From: Opacimonas immobilis
GTDB lineage: Bacteria > Pseudomonadota > Gammaproteobacteria > Enterobacterales > Alteromonadaceae
DNA: 64,000 bases
Direction of reading: 5' to 3'
Assembly (NCBI RefSeq): GCF_048282545.1
Contig: NZ_CP182485.1
Coordinates: forward strand, 1,612,001 to 1,676,000
A model generated the notes under the pieces. That model was not told the origin of the DNA. It did not search any database and saw only the letters and a program-made list of their open reading frames with translations. A program made the position numbers and the translations under genes. Positions 26,383-35,184 of this stretch are shown here, in pieces. The first letter of the stretch is position 1. The number at the start of each line of letters is the position of its first letter.

Positions 26383-27110
26383 TTCGTATTGCTCATTTGG
26401 CCATTAAAGATCGCATCGCCGTCGATCAAGCACAGTTTCATTCAGGGCAATTAAACGTGCTACTTGGGCCCAATGGCGTCGGCAAAAGCAGTCTCTTGTT
26501 GGCGATGGCAGGATTACTGGAAAAAGGTAATGCCCACAAGGCTATCCAATACGACGGTCATTCTCTTTATAAAATTTTGGATTGGCCTCATAAGCGCGGT
26601 CTCTATCAACAGACACAAGAACCTGAATTTGCGATCACGGTTGCACAAATGCTCGAGTTTTATCACTGTCCAGCTCGGACGTGTCATATGCCGGATGAGT
26701 TAGTTAATGCGCTAGGCATCGGCGAATTGCTCGATAAAGACTTACGTCAATGTTCTCAAGGACAGGCGGTAAGGGCGCATTTGGCGCGTGTGATGTTGTC
26801 TATCTGGCCGGCGCTGCGATCAGGCCAAGGTGTGCTGTTGCTGGATGAGCCATTAAATGGCTTAGATGTGCAGTATCAAATGAAATTACTGGATTGGTTG
26901 CATCAGATTGCCCACAACAACCTGGTGATCATGGCGTTACACGATATTGCGCTGGTATTGGCACAACCGAACACTTGCGTTACTTTATTAAAAGAAGGAC
27001 AGCGTCATGGTCACTGTGAAGGTCAATACGCTGTCGCCGAGTTGGCGTCAGATCCTTCTACGATATGCCGTTGTTTTTCTATCAATTCTTTGCCCATTTG
27101 GGTAAGATAA
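26379..27110 (+). CDS. btuD: Vitamin B12-type ABC importer ATPase
   Basis: A 243-residue ABC ATPase: Walker A GPNGVGKSS, degenerate signature CSQGQAVRAHLARVML, Walker B VLLLDEPLNGLD and switch His in MALHDIAL. The degenerate signature and compact size resemble BtuD of E. coli (249). It is coupled to btuC by an ATGA overlap and runs to within 36 bases of the DAHP synthase start. Confidence 0.86.
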   Translation: MIRIAHLAIKDRIAVDQAQFHSGQLNVLLGPNGVGKSSLLLAMAGLLEKGNAHKAIQYDGHSLYKILDWPHKRGLYQQTQEPEFAITVAQMLEFYHCPARTCHMPDELVNALGIGELLDKDLRQCSQGQAVRAHLARVMLSIWPALRSGQGVLLLDEPLNGLDVQYQMKLLDWLHQIAHNNLVIMALHDIALVLAQPNTCVTLLKEGQRHGHCEGQYAVAELASDPSTICRCFSINSLPIWVR

Positions 27111-27145
27111 CGTTATTCAAGAAACATACAAAATTTGAGAATATT

Positions 27146-28489
27146 ATGAGCAACTGGCGCATCGATTCCTGGCGTGACAAGCCAATCAAACAACAACCTA
27201 CGTATCCGGACCAAGCGGCATTAGAACAAGTTGAAAGCCAACTTGCCTCGTATCCGCCCTTAGTATTTGCCGCGGAAGCCAGGCAGCTTTTGTCTGAGTT
27301 GGGCGATGTGGCTCAGGGCAATGGCTTTTTGTTACAAGGCGGTGATTGCGCAGAGTCCTTTACTGAGTTTAATGCTCCTAAGATCCGTGATACCTTCAAA
27401 GTCATGTTACAGATGGCCATTGTGCTGACCTTTGCCGGTCGCTGTCCGGTGACCAAAGTCGCGCGTATGGCGGGGCAATATGCCAAGCCGCGCTCAGCGG
27501 ATATGGAGACCAAAGATGGCGTATCCTTACCGAGTTATCGCGGGGACATCATTAACTCGTTTGAGTTTACCGAAAGTGCGCGTGTGCCTGATCCCAATCG
27601 CATGCTCGAAGCCTATCGCAACTCGGCTGCGACCTTGAACTTACTCAGAGCGTTTGCGCAAGGTGGCTTGGCCGACCTCAATCAAGTGCATCGCTGGAAT
27701 TTGGCATTTGTTGATAACAACCCCCTCAAAGAGCGTTATCAAGACATGGCGGATCGCATTGCCGATACGCTTGCGTTCATGGATGTGATTGGCATCAATT
27801 CAGAGAGTCACCCGGCATTACATGAAACGGCTTTGTATACCTCGCATGAAGCCTTGTTACTGAACTACGAGCAAGCGCTGACCCGCGTGGATACGTTGAC
27901 AGGACTGCCGTATAACTGTTCTGCACACATGTTGTGGATCGGTGAACGCACGCGTCAGCTTGACCATGCCCATGTTGAGTTCTTCAGTGGCATCAATAAC
28001 CCGATTGGCGTAAAGATTGGTCCGACAATGACACCGGATGAGTTGATTCAACTGATTGATGCATTAAACCCGAACAATGTGCCTGGACGTTTGACCCTGA
28101 TCACTCGAATGGGCGCAGATAAGTTAGCAGATAACTTGCCTGTTTTATTGCGTCGTGTCAAAGCGGAAGGTCGTCACGTGGTGTGGTCATCTGACCCGAT
28201 GCACGGTAATACCTTTTCAGCCTCTAGCGGCTACAAAACCCGTAATTTTGATGCGATTTTGCGTGAAATTCAGCAGTTCTTTACGGCACACAAGCAAGAA
28301 GGCACCCACGCGGGAGGCATCCACTTAGAGATGACCGGTCAGCATGTCACCGAGTGTACCGGTGGCGCGTATCAGATCAGTGATGATGATCTGGCACAAG
28401 CCTATCAAACCCAGTGCGACCCGCGCTTAAATGCCGATCAAGTGTTGGAGATGGCATTTTTGGTCTCTGATTACATCAAAGCACGTTAA
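27146..28489 (+). CDS. Type II 3-deoxy-7-phosphoheptulonate (DAHP) synthase
   Basis: A 447-residue class II (plant-like) DAHP synthase. It joins phosphoenolpyruvate and erythrose-4-phosphate as the first step of the shikimate pathway. Signatures are GDCAESF, RMAGQYAKPRS, LWIGERTRQ, GVKIGPTM, DPMHGNT and GGIHLEMTGQHVTEC. The ATG at 27146 gives MSNWRIDSWRDKP, the usual start; an upstream in-frame ATG inside btuD adds unrelated residues. Type II enzymes differ in fold from the E. coli AroFGH isozymes. A strong terminator follows. Confidence 0.97.
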   Translation: MSNWRIDSWRDKPIKQQPTYPDQAALEQVESQLASYPPLVFAAEARQLLSELGDVAQGNGFLLQGGDCAESFTEFNAPKIRDTFKVMLQMAIVLTFAGRCPVTKVARMAGQYAKPRSADMETKDGVSLPSYRGDIINSFEFTESARVPDPNRMLEAYRNSAATLNLLRAFAQGGLADLNQVHRWNLAFVDNNPLKERYQDMADRIADTLAFMDVIGINSESHPALHETALYTSHEALLLNYEQALTRVDTLTGLPYNCSAHMLWIGERTRQLDHAHVEFFSGINNPIGVKIGPTMTPDELIQLIDALNPNNVPGRLTLITRMGADKLADNLPVLLRRVKAEGRHVVWSSDPMHGNTFSASSGYKTRNFDAILREIQQFFTAHKQEGTHAGGIHLEMTGQHVTECTGGAYQISDDDLAQAYQTQCDPRLNADQVLEMAFLVSDYIKAR

Positions 28490-28520
28490 GCCCCAACGGC
28501 TGAAAACACTCATCAAATAC

Positions 28521-28560
28521 AGCCCGTTCACAGAGGATCGAGTAAACGGGCTGTCTTCTT
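28521..28560. terminator. Intrinsic terminator after DAHP synthase
   Basis: AGCCCGTT (28521-28528) pairs with AACGGGCT (28545-28552), followed by GTCTTCTT. It lies between two convergent genes, so it may serve both. Confidence 0.75.
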
Positions 28561-30346
28561 ATCCATCCTCGTGTTGCTGGGCTTGCCACAGTTGGTAATA
28601 GACGCCTTGAGCACTTAGCAGTTCTGAATGAGCGCCCTGTTCGGCAATCTGCCCATGTTTTAAAACGATGATCTGATCCGCATCCTTAATCGTGGATAAC
28701 CGATGCGCAATGACAACGCTGGTATGCGCTTTTGCCAGCGCGTTCATCGCCGTTAAGATCCCTTGCTCAGATTGACTGTCCAATGATGAGGTCGCTTCAT
28801 CAAAGATCACAATCGGGGGATTTTTGAGTAGCGTGCGGGCAATGGCCACGCGTTGTTTTTCCCCACCAGAGAGCTTCAAGCCACGCTCGCCCACTTGGGT
28901 GTCTAAGCCATCGGGCAGTTGCGCGACAAAATCAGACAATTGAGCCATGTTGATGGCGTTTGATACTTCATCATCACGGGCTTCCACGCGGCCGTAGCGA
29001 ATATTATTGCCCAATGTATCGTTAAACAGCACGGTGTCTTGAGGCACCATGCCAAGCTGCTTGCGCAAGGAATCTTGGGTGACTTGGTCAAGCGCTTGTC
29101 CATCAATGCTAATGCTGCCTTGAGTGGGTTCATAAAAGCGCATGAGCAGTTTGGCCAGTGTGGATTTGCCGCTGCCACTGGGGCCGACGATGGCGACTTT
29201 GGCACCGGCGGGAATGGTAAAGCTGACGTCTTTAATGATGGGGCGATCACAGTGATAGGCAAATGAGACGTGGCTAAAGTCAATCTGTCCTTTCGGGCAT
29301 TCGAGAGGCTTGGCATCGGGCGCGTCTTGTACGCTCGATGGGGTATTGAGCAAGCTAAATAAGTTTTCAATATTGGCGAGCGCGCCACGGATCTCACGGT
29401 ACACAAACCCCAAGAAGTTCAGCGGCATAAAGATCTGCATGGTAAACGCATTGATCAACACAAAATCACCAATGGTCATGGTGCCGGCTTTGACTTCCAG
29501 CGCCGCCAAAATCATCATACTGGTCATGGCCCCGGCAATAATAAACGCCTGCCCGCCGTTTAACGCGAAGAGTGACAGGCGGTTTTTGCGTCGGGCGTGC
29601 TCCCAGGTGGCGAGATTGGAATCATATAGCTCAGATTCGTACTGTTCATTGTTGAAGTATTTGACGGTTTCATAATTGAGTAAGCTATCGATGGCGCGCG
29701 TGTTGGTGGTGTTATCCGCTTGATTGACTTCGCGCACGTATTTGGTGCGCCAATCGGTCGCTTTCATGGAGAAAAACACATAGAGCACCACAGACACGGC
29801 GATGATCCCGGCAAAGGTCGCGCCGTATTGAGTGAATAAAATAATGATGACAAAGCCAATCTCCAACAATGTCGGCCCGATATTAAACACCATAAAGCGC
29901 ATCAAGAAGCTAATGCCGTTGGTGCCGCGGTCAATGTCACGCGATAGGCCACCGGTTTGGCGATTGAGGTGAAACGCGAGATCCAAGGCGTGTAAGTGTT
30001 TGAATACTTGTAGCCCAAGCCGGCGCATGGCGCGCTCCGTCACTCGACCAAACAAGGTGTCGCGCACCTCGCCTAAGATGACATTGAGAAAACGAAACCC
30101 ACCATAAGCGATGACTAAAGCGATGGGGCCCAATAGCAGCGGGGTGATGGTGTTTTCATTGTTTAGGCTATCGACACTGTATTTAAGGACAAAGGGCAGG
30201 GCGACGCTGGCCAATTTGGCCGCCACAAGGCACAACAAGGCCAGTGCGACGCGCTGTTTGAACTCACCTAAATACGGTAAGAGCTTGAATAAGACTCGCC
30301 AGGTCACGGGTTGATTGTTGGGTGTGTCAAATCGCATGGAGCGCAT
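28559..30346 (-). CDS. Atm1/HMT1-type ABC exporter
   Basis: A 595-residue half-transporter with a six-helix TM domain (~30-315) and an ATPase domain (Walker A GPSGSGKS, signature LSGGEKQRVAIARTLL, Walker B IVIFDEATSSLD). The sequence around ALDLAFHLNRQTGGLSRDID and LLNYETVKYFNNE is characteristic of the Atm1/ABCB7 group rather than MsbA. Bacterial members export glutathione-bound metals or sulfur compounds. It is divergent from the persulfide-sensor gene, which fits a shared theme of thiol chemistry, although no common operator is proven. Confidence 0.9.
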   Translation of the reverse strand: MRSMRFDTPNNQPVTWRVLFKLLPYLGEFKQRVALALLCLVAAKLASVALPFVLKYSVDSLNNENTITPLLLGPIALVIAYGGFRFLNVILGEVRDTLFGRVTERAMRRLGLQVFKHLHALDLAFHLNRQTGGLSRDIDRGTNGISFLMRFMVFNIGPTLLEIGFVIIILFTQYGATFAGIIAVSVVLYVFFSMKATDWRTKYVREVNQADNTTNTRAIDSLLNYETVKYFNNEQYESELYDSNLATWEHARRKNRLSLFALNGGQAFIIAGAMTSMMILAALEVKAGTMTIGDFVLINAFTMQIFMPLNFLGFVYREIRGALANIENLFSLLNTPSSVQDAPDAKPLECPKGQIDFSHVSFAYHCDRPIIKDVSFTIPAGAKVAIVGPSGSGKSTLAKLLMRFYEPTQGSISIDGQALDQVTQDSLRKQLGMVPQDTVLFNDTLGNNIRYGRVEARDDEVSNAINMAQLSDFVAQLPDGLDTQVGERGLKLSGGEKQRVAIARTLLKNPPIVIFDEATSSLDSQSEQGILTAMNALAKAHTSVVIAHRLSTIKDADQIIVLKHGQIAEQGAHSELLSAQGVYYQLWQAQQHEDG

Positions 30347-30453
30347 GAGGGATTAATCTATTTGTTTCTAGTTTCAATAGGATTATAAACACTTTTACGC
30401 TGAATATGAGTCCTGTTGCAATAAAATTGCTCTTTTGTTTTTCATCATCTATA

Positions 30454-30482
30454 TTGACTATATAAGTAATTTCTAATATATT
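30454..30482 (+). promoter_or_regulatory. Promoter and operator of the persulfide-sensor operon
   Basis: TTGACT (30454-30459) and TATATT (30477-30482) are 17 bases apart. An imperfect palindrome, TATATAAG-TAATTT-CTAATATA (30459-30480, 7 of 8 pairs), fills the spacer, so a bound ArsR-family repressor would occlude polymerase. Confidence 0.6.
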
Positions 30483-30508
30483 TAATCCATCAACACAACG
30501 AGGTGCTT

Positions 30509-30817
30509 ATGGATCTTCAACAGCTACAGAGCAACGCAACCAACGCAGAAACCTTACTCAAAGCCATGGCTAATCGCCACAGGTTGATGATTTTATGCAC
30601 TTTGCTGCGTCAGGAACGCGATGTAAATAGCTTAGCGAATGAAGTGTGCTTGTCCCAGTCTGCGGTGTCTCAGCATTTGAAAGTATTAAAAGATGCTAAT
30701 GTGTTGGGCGCGCGAAAAGACGGTGTCAAAGTGATTTATTCGATTGTCGATCCGCTCGTTGGTGCCATCTTGAGTAACTTATATCTGGCCTATTGCGGGC
30801 CACAATCTGATTGTTAA
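30509..30817 (+). CDS. ArsR-family regulator, SqrR/BigR-like persulfide sensor
   Basis: A 102-residue winged-helix repressor of the ArsR family (LAMANRHRLMIL-type dimer helix; recognition helix in LSQSAVSQHLKVLK). Cys30 (MILC) and Cys96 (LAYC) lie 66 residues apart. The same spacing separates the two sensing cysteines of the persulfide sensors SqrR/BigR (Cys41/Cys107), which form a polysulfide bridge and release DNA. The ArsR metal motif ELCVCDL is absent. GAGG lies before the ATG at 30509; a GTG two codons upstream is less likely. It is followed by a rhodanese gene, the usual target of this family. Confidence 0.85.
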   Translation: MDLQQLQSNATNAETLLKAMANRHRLMILCTLLRQERDVNSLANEVCLSQSAVSQHLKVLKDANVLGARKDGVKVIYSIVDPLVGAILSNLYLAYCGPQSDC

Positions 30818-30841
30818 TTATTTTTTTGAGAGAGTATTATT

Positions 30842-31357
30842 ATGACCATTCAACAAATCACCCCAGAACAGGCCAAAACGTGGTTAGACAGCGATGAAGC
30901 GCTGCTGATTGATGTCAGAGAGCCGGCAGAACATCGTCATACTGCTATAAACAATGCGCATTTGGTGCCGTTAAGTAACTTGGAACTCGATCCCTCGATT
31001 GCAAAGGGCAAAAAAGTCATCGTGCATTGCCAAAAAGGCGTGCGCGGCAATAAAGCCTGTGAACAGTTTGTCAAACGCCACCCGGAATTGGAGTTTGTTA
31101 ATATGGCAGGTGGCATTGAAGCATGGCAAGCCGATGGTTTTGCTGTTATCAAAGGACAGAGCAACGTGTTGCCTTTAGATAGACAGGTGCAAATCATTGT
31201 CGGTGGCAGTGTGCTGGCAGGTGTCGTATTATCGCAAACCGTGGCGATGCCATGGGTGTGGTTATCGGGCTTTTTTGGAGCGGGTTTACTATTTGCTGGG
31301 TTAAGTGGCTTTTGCGGGTTAGCTCGGGTGTTGGCGCTTATGCCCTGGAATCGTTAG
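30842..31357 (+). CDS. Rhodanese with two-helix membrane tail
   Basis: A 171-residue protein with an N-terminal rhodanese domain (residues ~5-100, active-site Cys in HCQKGVRG) and a C-terminal DUF2892-like pair of TM helices (~115-132 and ~138-160). It would move sulfane sulfur at the inner face of the membrane. Position 24 bases after the SqrR-like gene suggests it is induced by persulfide. Confidence 0.88.
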   Translation: MTIQQITPEQAKTWLDSDEALLIDVREPAEHRHTAINNAHLVPLSNLELDPSIAKGKKVIVHCQKGVRGNKACEQFVKRHPELEFVNMAGGIEAWQADGFAVIKGQSNVLPLDRQVQIIVGGSVLAGVVLSQTVAMPWVWLSGFFGAGLLFAGLSGFCGLARVLALMPWNR

Positions 31358-31391
31358 TGGATCCGTTGAGAATATAATATGAGGTAACAAT

Positions 31392-32885
31392 ATGGATTGG
31401 ATGGTGTGGGTTGAGCAATATCAGTTGCCCTTACAAGGACTGGGTATTGCGCTAGGTGCGGCGTTTTTAACATGGCTTATCATGCGTGCAAAACAGCATA
31501 AGCAGCAACACATCATCCAACACCAAGCGCAGCAAATTGTAGACATTCAGCAAGCACAGACAAAATTAAGTGAGGAGTTAGAAACAGCCCACACGACTTT
31601 ATCAGAGCACAAGGCTGAGCTTGCGAGTGTCATTAGCGACAATGGGCATTTGCTCGATCGCAATGAAGAGCTCAAGGACACGCTCAAGGCCACCCAAGAA
31701 CAACTGCTCAACAGCCAACAACAACTGCATCATGCCAATACACAACTGGCGAGCATGCAAGCCACTCAAGCTGAGCGCGAAGCCAATGTCAAAGAGCAGA
31801 TTCAAATGCTCAATGATAATAAAGAGGCGTTACTCAAAGAATTTGAGCTGTTGTCGAAGCGGGTACTGGACGAACGCGCGCGTACTTTTAAACAAGCCAA
31901 TCAAGAATCCATTCAAAGTCTATTGTTTCCGGTACAAAAAGAGCTCGGCGAATTTAAACAGCGCGTGGATACCGTTCACAGTGAGGAGACCAAACAACGC
32001 GCGGAGCTCAAAGCGGAGCTTAAACAGTTACAGTCATTGAATGTGGCTATTACCGAGCAAGCTGACCGCTTATCCACTGCGCTCTCGGGCAATAAAAAGA
32101 TGCAGGGCGGTTGGGGCGAGATGATTTTGGAATCCGTGCTAGATAAAGCCGGATTGCGCCTAGGACATGACTATCAACGCGAAGTGGCGTTAAATGGCGA
32201 AGACGGTAAATATCGCCCGGATGTGGTGGTGTATTTACCGCATAAAAAGCACTTGGTGATTGATGCGAAAACCTCGTTTAATGCCTATCAAACCTATGTG
32301 AATAGTGAAGATGAGATTGAGCGCCAGCAGGCACTCAATGCACACGTAGCGGCAGTCAAAGCACGACTCAATGAGCTGGCTGATAAGTCTTATTATCGCT
32401 TGGAGGGGCTGAATTCGCCGGAAGTAGTGATCATGTTTATTCCCATTGAGTCGGCCTACGTTGAAGCGCTCCAAGCCGATGAGCAGCTGTTTGCAGGGGC
32501 ATTGGAGCGCAATATTTTGATTGCGACCCCCACAACATTGCTCACATCATTGAACATTGTGCGCCAGCTGTGGCGTTTTGAAGATCAGAATAAACACGCA
32601 CTGGAGCTCGCTGGTCGGGCTGAAAAGCTCTATGCCAAGTTAGCGAGCTTTGTGGATTCGATGCAAAAAGTCGGCCGGCAAATTGACACCGCCAAAGATA
32701 CCTATGATAAAGCCTTCAATCAACTCTGTGCGGGTAAGGGCAATCTCATCAAACAGGCGTCTGAATTTAAAGAATTGGGTGTTGCGGTCCAGCGCGAGTT
32801 ACCAGAGGACTTGGTGGATCAAGCGAGGTTAGAGTTGCCTAATGTCAAAGGGAGTGCAGCCGATTTGCTCGATACATCAGACTAG
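31392..32885 (+). CDS. rmuC: DNA recombination protein RmuC
   Basis: A 497-residue RmuC. It has one N-terminal TM helix (~13-29), a long coiled coil (~35-210) and a PD-(D/E)xK-like nuclease core with GGWGEMILESVLDKAGL, YRPDVVVYLP and VIDAKTSFNAY. In E. coli RmuC limits inversions at short repeats, but its reaction is not settled. It appears to be its own unit, 34 bases after the rhodanese gene. Confidence 0.95.
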   Translation: MDWMVWVEQYQLPLQGLGIALGAAFLTWLIMRAKQHKQQHIIQHQAQQIVDIQQAQTKLSEELETAHTTLSEHKAELASVISDNGHLLDRNEELKDTLKATQEQLLNSQQQLHHANTQLASMQATQAEREANVKEQIQMLNDNKEALLKEFELLSKRVLDERARTFKQANQESIQSLLFPVQKELGEFKQRVDTVHSEETKQRAELKAELKQLQSLNVAITEQADRLSTALSGNKKMQGGWGEMILESVLDKAGLRLGHDYQREVALNGEDGKYRPDVVVYLPHKKHLVIDAKTSFNAYQTYVNSEDEIERQQALNAHVAAVKARLNELADKSYYRLEGLNSPEVVIMFIPIESAYVEALQADEQLFAGALERNILIATPTTLLTSLNIVRQLWRFEDQNKHALELAGRAEKLYAKLASFVDSMQKVGRQIDTAKDTYDKAFNQLCAGKGNLIKQASEFKELGVAVQRELPEDLVDQARLELPNVKGSAADLLDTSD

Positions 32886-33086
32886 ACGCCACTCGCGTAA
32901 GTCTCGCTGAACTACGATGTTCGTCGTAAGATGCCTCATTCACAAAACTTTCATTTGAGTCGTGTTAATAATACTGTTAGTTTTCATTCATTGAACATAC
33001 ATGGAGTGTACTGGGGATGGCATTCGCCATCAACGGATCAAATTGTGCGGTCAATTTGAGCAAGGATGCGTATCGATTACGACTCG

Positions 33087-33103
33087 TCCTTGCGGTAGCC
33101 TGC
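33087..33103 (+). promoter_or_regulatory. ops/JUMPStart-like element 1
   Basis: TCCTTGCGGTAGCCTGC contains the ops core GCGGTAGC followed by a -TG- step, as in the element that recruits RfaH to paused RNA polymerase in polysaccharide operons. An identical 17-mer occurs at 37718-37734, and both precede polysaccharide genes. Confidence 0.75.
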
Positions 33104-33161
33104 ATAATTCTCAATAAAATTTTCAATAGTTTCAATACGTTATAATCTTCTTTTTGTGTGA

Positions 33162-33178
33162 CTAAGAAAATTTCTTAT
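33162..33178. repeat. Repeated palindrome copy 1
   Basis: CTAAGAAAATTTCTTAT, with TAAGAAA/TTTCTTA arms around one base. The identical 17-mer recurs at 37513-37529. Both copies lie near an ops-like element; a shared regulator site is possible. Confidence 0.55.
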
Positions 33179-33245
33179 ATACACAACACACTGCGTTTGA
33201 AACACTAACCCCAGATATAATTTTATTACCTAGTACGGGTCGTTT

Positions 33246-33548
33246 ATGAGTCAAAATAAAGCGGAATATCAAACGGCACAGCGCATCAAATTTGCCATCG
33301 TGTCAGTAGTATTTGGTATGTTTGGATTGCATCGTTTCATGCGTCATCAATACCTCAGCGGTTTCGGTTTTTTGATTGTGTTTGGTGCGATGGTGTTTAT
33401 GATTGGCAACCCTACCAAACTGAGTATTGTGGTGGTAGGCTTAGTTATATTACTCATCTTGGCGGTGATTGATGCCATCACTATGCTCAGTCAGGGGCGT
33501 TTTTACTTGGATGAGCAACATGTTAAAATCAGCAGTAAAAGTTGGTAA
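33246..33548 (+). CDS. TM2-like small membrane protein
   Basis: A 100-residue protein with three hydrophobic segments (~15-30, ~36-55, ~60-80). FGMFGLHRFMRHQYLSGFGF resembles the TM2 domain motif (G-x-x-G-x-H-R-F-Y-x-G-x-x-x-x-G). It is the first gene after the ops-like element and precedes wza by 73 bases, so it is probably co-transcribed with the export genes. Its role is unknown. Confidence 0.65.
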   Translation: MSQNKAEYQTAQRIKFAIVSVVFGMFGLHRFMRHQYLSGFGFLIVFGAMVFMIGNPTKLSIVVVGLVILLILAVIDAITMLSQGRFYLDEQHVKISSKSW

Positions 33549-33621
33549 ATCATGGATTTAGTATTTTATTCTCCAACCTAGTTCTGGTAGAATTCTATAG
33601 TATTTTGTAAACGGACGACGT

Positions 33622-34722
33622 ATGAAACCAATTTCGACTGCACTGTGCGCCAGCCTAATGGCGACATTGGTTATGGGGTGTACACTGACCCCAGGTAGCC
33701 ACTTGGAGGTGGCAGAGGCTCGCACTCATTTTGAACAAAACGGTGTGAGAGTAACGTTACAACCCATCACACCAAGTGTCATTGCCGAACTCGAGCAAAT
33801 GAACACCTCGGCATTTGACCCAGCTTCTTTAACCGACCTTACTGACGTGAGCGAAAGCCCTTATACCATCGGTATTGGCGATGTAATTACGGTCGTGGTG
33901 TGGGAACATCCTGAATTGACCAGTCCATTAGGTCAATTTCGTGCCTCAGACGAACAAGGCAACGTGGTGTACGAAGACGGGACCATCTTCTATCCTTATG
34001 CGGGCAACGTACCGGTATTAGGTAAAACGGTCACCGAAGTCCGCCGCATGATCACCGAGCGCTTGCAAACCTATATTGAAAACCCTCAAGTGGATGTGCG
34101 TGTCGCGGCGTACAAAAGCCAAAAATATCTGGTATCAGGTGATGTGACTCAACCAGGCGTGTTTCCGATTAATAACGTACCGCAACGCGTCTTGGACGCA
34201 TTATACACTGCGGGTGGGATCAGCTCAGAAGGTAATTTGCACGCAGTGACCTTGACACGTGACAATCAACAATACCACATTCCAGTCTACGACATCTTGT
34301 ATGATGGCCAACAGCAGTTCAACGTTTTGTTGCAAGACGACGATGTTTTGCATGTACAAGACAGTGCGCCGCGTCAAATTTTTGTGATGGGCGAAGTCGT
34401 GCGTCCTCAATCGGTGGCTTTGTCTAGCCAACCCATGTCGTTGACCGAAGTGTTATCGCAAGCCGGTGGCTTGAACGAGCTGCGTGCGGATGCGCGAGGG
34501 GTGTTTGTGATCCGCGATGGTCAATCGCCCAGCGATATTCTGGTGTATCAAGTAGACGTGCATCAAGCTTACAACTTTGCGTTGGCGGATGAGTTTGTGT
34601 TGAAACCACGCGATATTGTGTACGTGAGCGCCGCGCCGATTACGCGCTGGAACCGCTTTATTTCGAATATTTTGCCATCCATCACGTCGATTCGAACGCT
34701 GGATGACATCAACCAGAATTAA
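33622..34722 (+). CDS. wza: Outer-membrane polysaccharide export lipoprotein (Wza-like)
   Basis: A 366-residue lipoprotein. The signal ends in the lipobox LVMGC (Cys20). The Poly_export domain follows (YTIGIGDVITVVVWEHPEL) and then SLBB domains (KYLVSGDVTQPGVF, QIFVMGEVVRPQS). The C-terminal helix (RWNRFISNILPS) would line the octameric outer-membrane pore. It would export the polysaccharide made by the locus downstream. wzb and wzc follow immediately. Confidence 0.95.
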   Translation: MKPISTALCASLMATLVMGCTLTPGSHLEVAEARTHFEQNGVRVTLQPITPSVIAELEQMNTSAFDPASLTDLTDVSESPYTIGIGDVITVVVWEHPELTSPLGQFRASDEQGNVVYEDGTIFYPYAGNVPVLGKTVTEVRRMITERLQTYIENPQVDVRVAAYKSQKYLVSGDVTQPGVFPINNVPQRVLDALYTAGGISSEGNLHAVTLTRDNQQYHIPVYDILYDGQQQFNVLLQDDDVLHVQDSAPRQIFVMGEVVRPQSVALSSQPMSLTEVLSQAGGLNELRADARGVFVIRDGQSPSDILVYQVDVHQAYNFALADEFVLKPRDIVYVSAAPITRWNRFISNILPSITSIRTLDDINQN

Positions 34723-34730
34723 TCTTGGGT

Positions 34731-35165
34731 ATGTTTAGTCGAATCCTTGTTTTGTGTACGGGCAACATTTGTCGCTCTCCCGCGGCTGAACATTTGTTGC
34801 GCGCCCAATTACCTGACCATATTCACGTCGACTCCGCAGGGGTTGGGGCGATGGTAGGGCATGGTGCGGATGCCACCGTGCAAGAAATTACTCAAAAACG
34901 GGGATTGGATCTTACCACCCATGAAGCCAAACAAGTGACACGGACCATGCTGGGGCAATTTGATTTGGTGCTGGTGATGGAACAAGAACACATTGAAGCG
35001 GTGACCCGTATTGCCCCCGAAGCGCGCGGCAAAACCAAATTACTTGGATGCTGGATAGGCAATAAAGCCATTCCAGATCCGTATAAAAAATCTTATGAAA
35101 TCTACACCTTAGCCGATGATATGATTGCGCAAGCCGTCGAGTCATGGATGAAATATTTACGTTAG
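34731..35165 (+). CDS. wzb: Wzb-type tyrosine phosphatase
   Basis: A 144-residue LMW phosphatase (P-loop CTGNICRS, acid loop IPDPYKKS). The ATG at 34731 gives MFSRILVLCTGNICRS, matching E. coli Wzb; a TTG two codons upstream is less likely. It would dephosphorylate the tyrosine tail of Wzc and so control chain export. It sits between wza (eight bases) and wzc. Confidence 0.93.
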   Translation: MFSRILVLCTGNICRSPAAEHLLRAQLPDHIHVDSAGVGAMVGHGADATVQEITQKRGLDLTTHEAKQVTRTMLGQFDLVLVMEQEHIEAVTRIAPEARGKTKLLGCWIGNKAIPDPYKKSYEIYTLADDMIAQAVESWMKYLR

Positions 35166-35184
35166 TCGGCATTCAACAAGAAAG

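Larger units (their letters stand above)
32886..33245 (+). other. Gene-free leader of the export operon
   Basis: These 360 bases hold no convincing gene. They carry two perfect small hairpins: GATGGC-ATTC-GCCATC at 33016-33031, and TCAAATTG/CAATTTGA at 33038-33059. An ops-like element at 33087-33103, a TATAAT at 33141-33146 without a clear -35, and the palindrome at 33162-33178 follow. This looks like a long untranslated leader ahead of the polysaccharide export genes. Confidence 0.6.
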
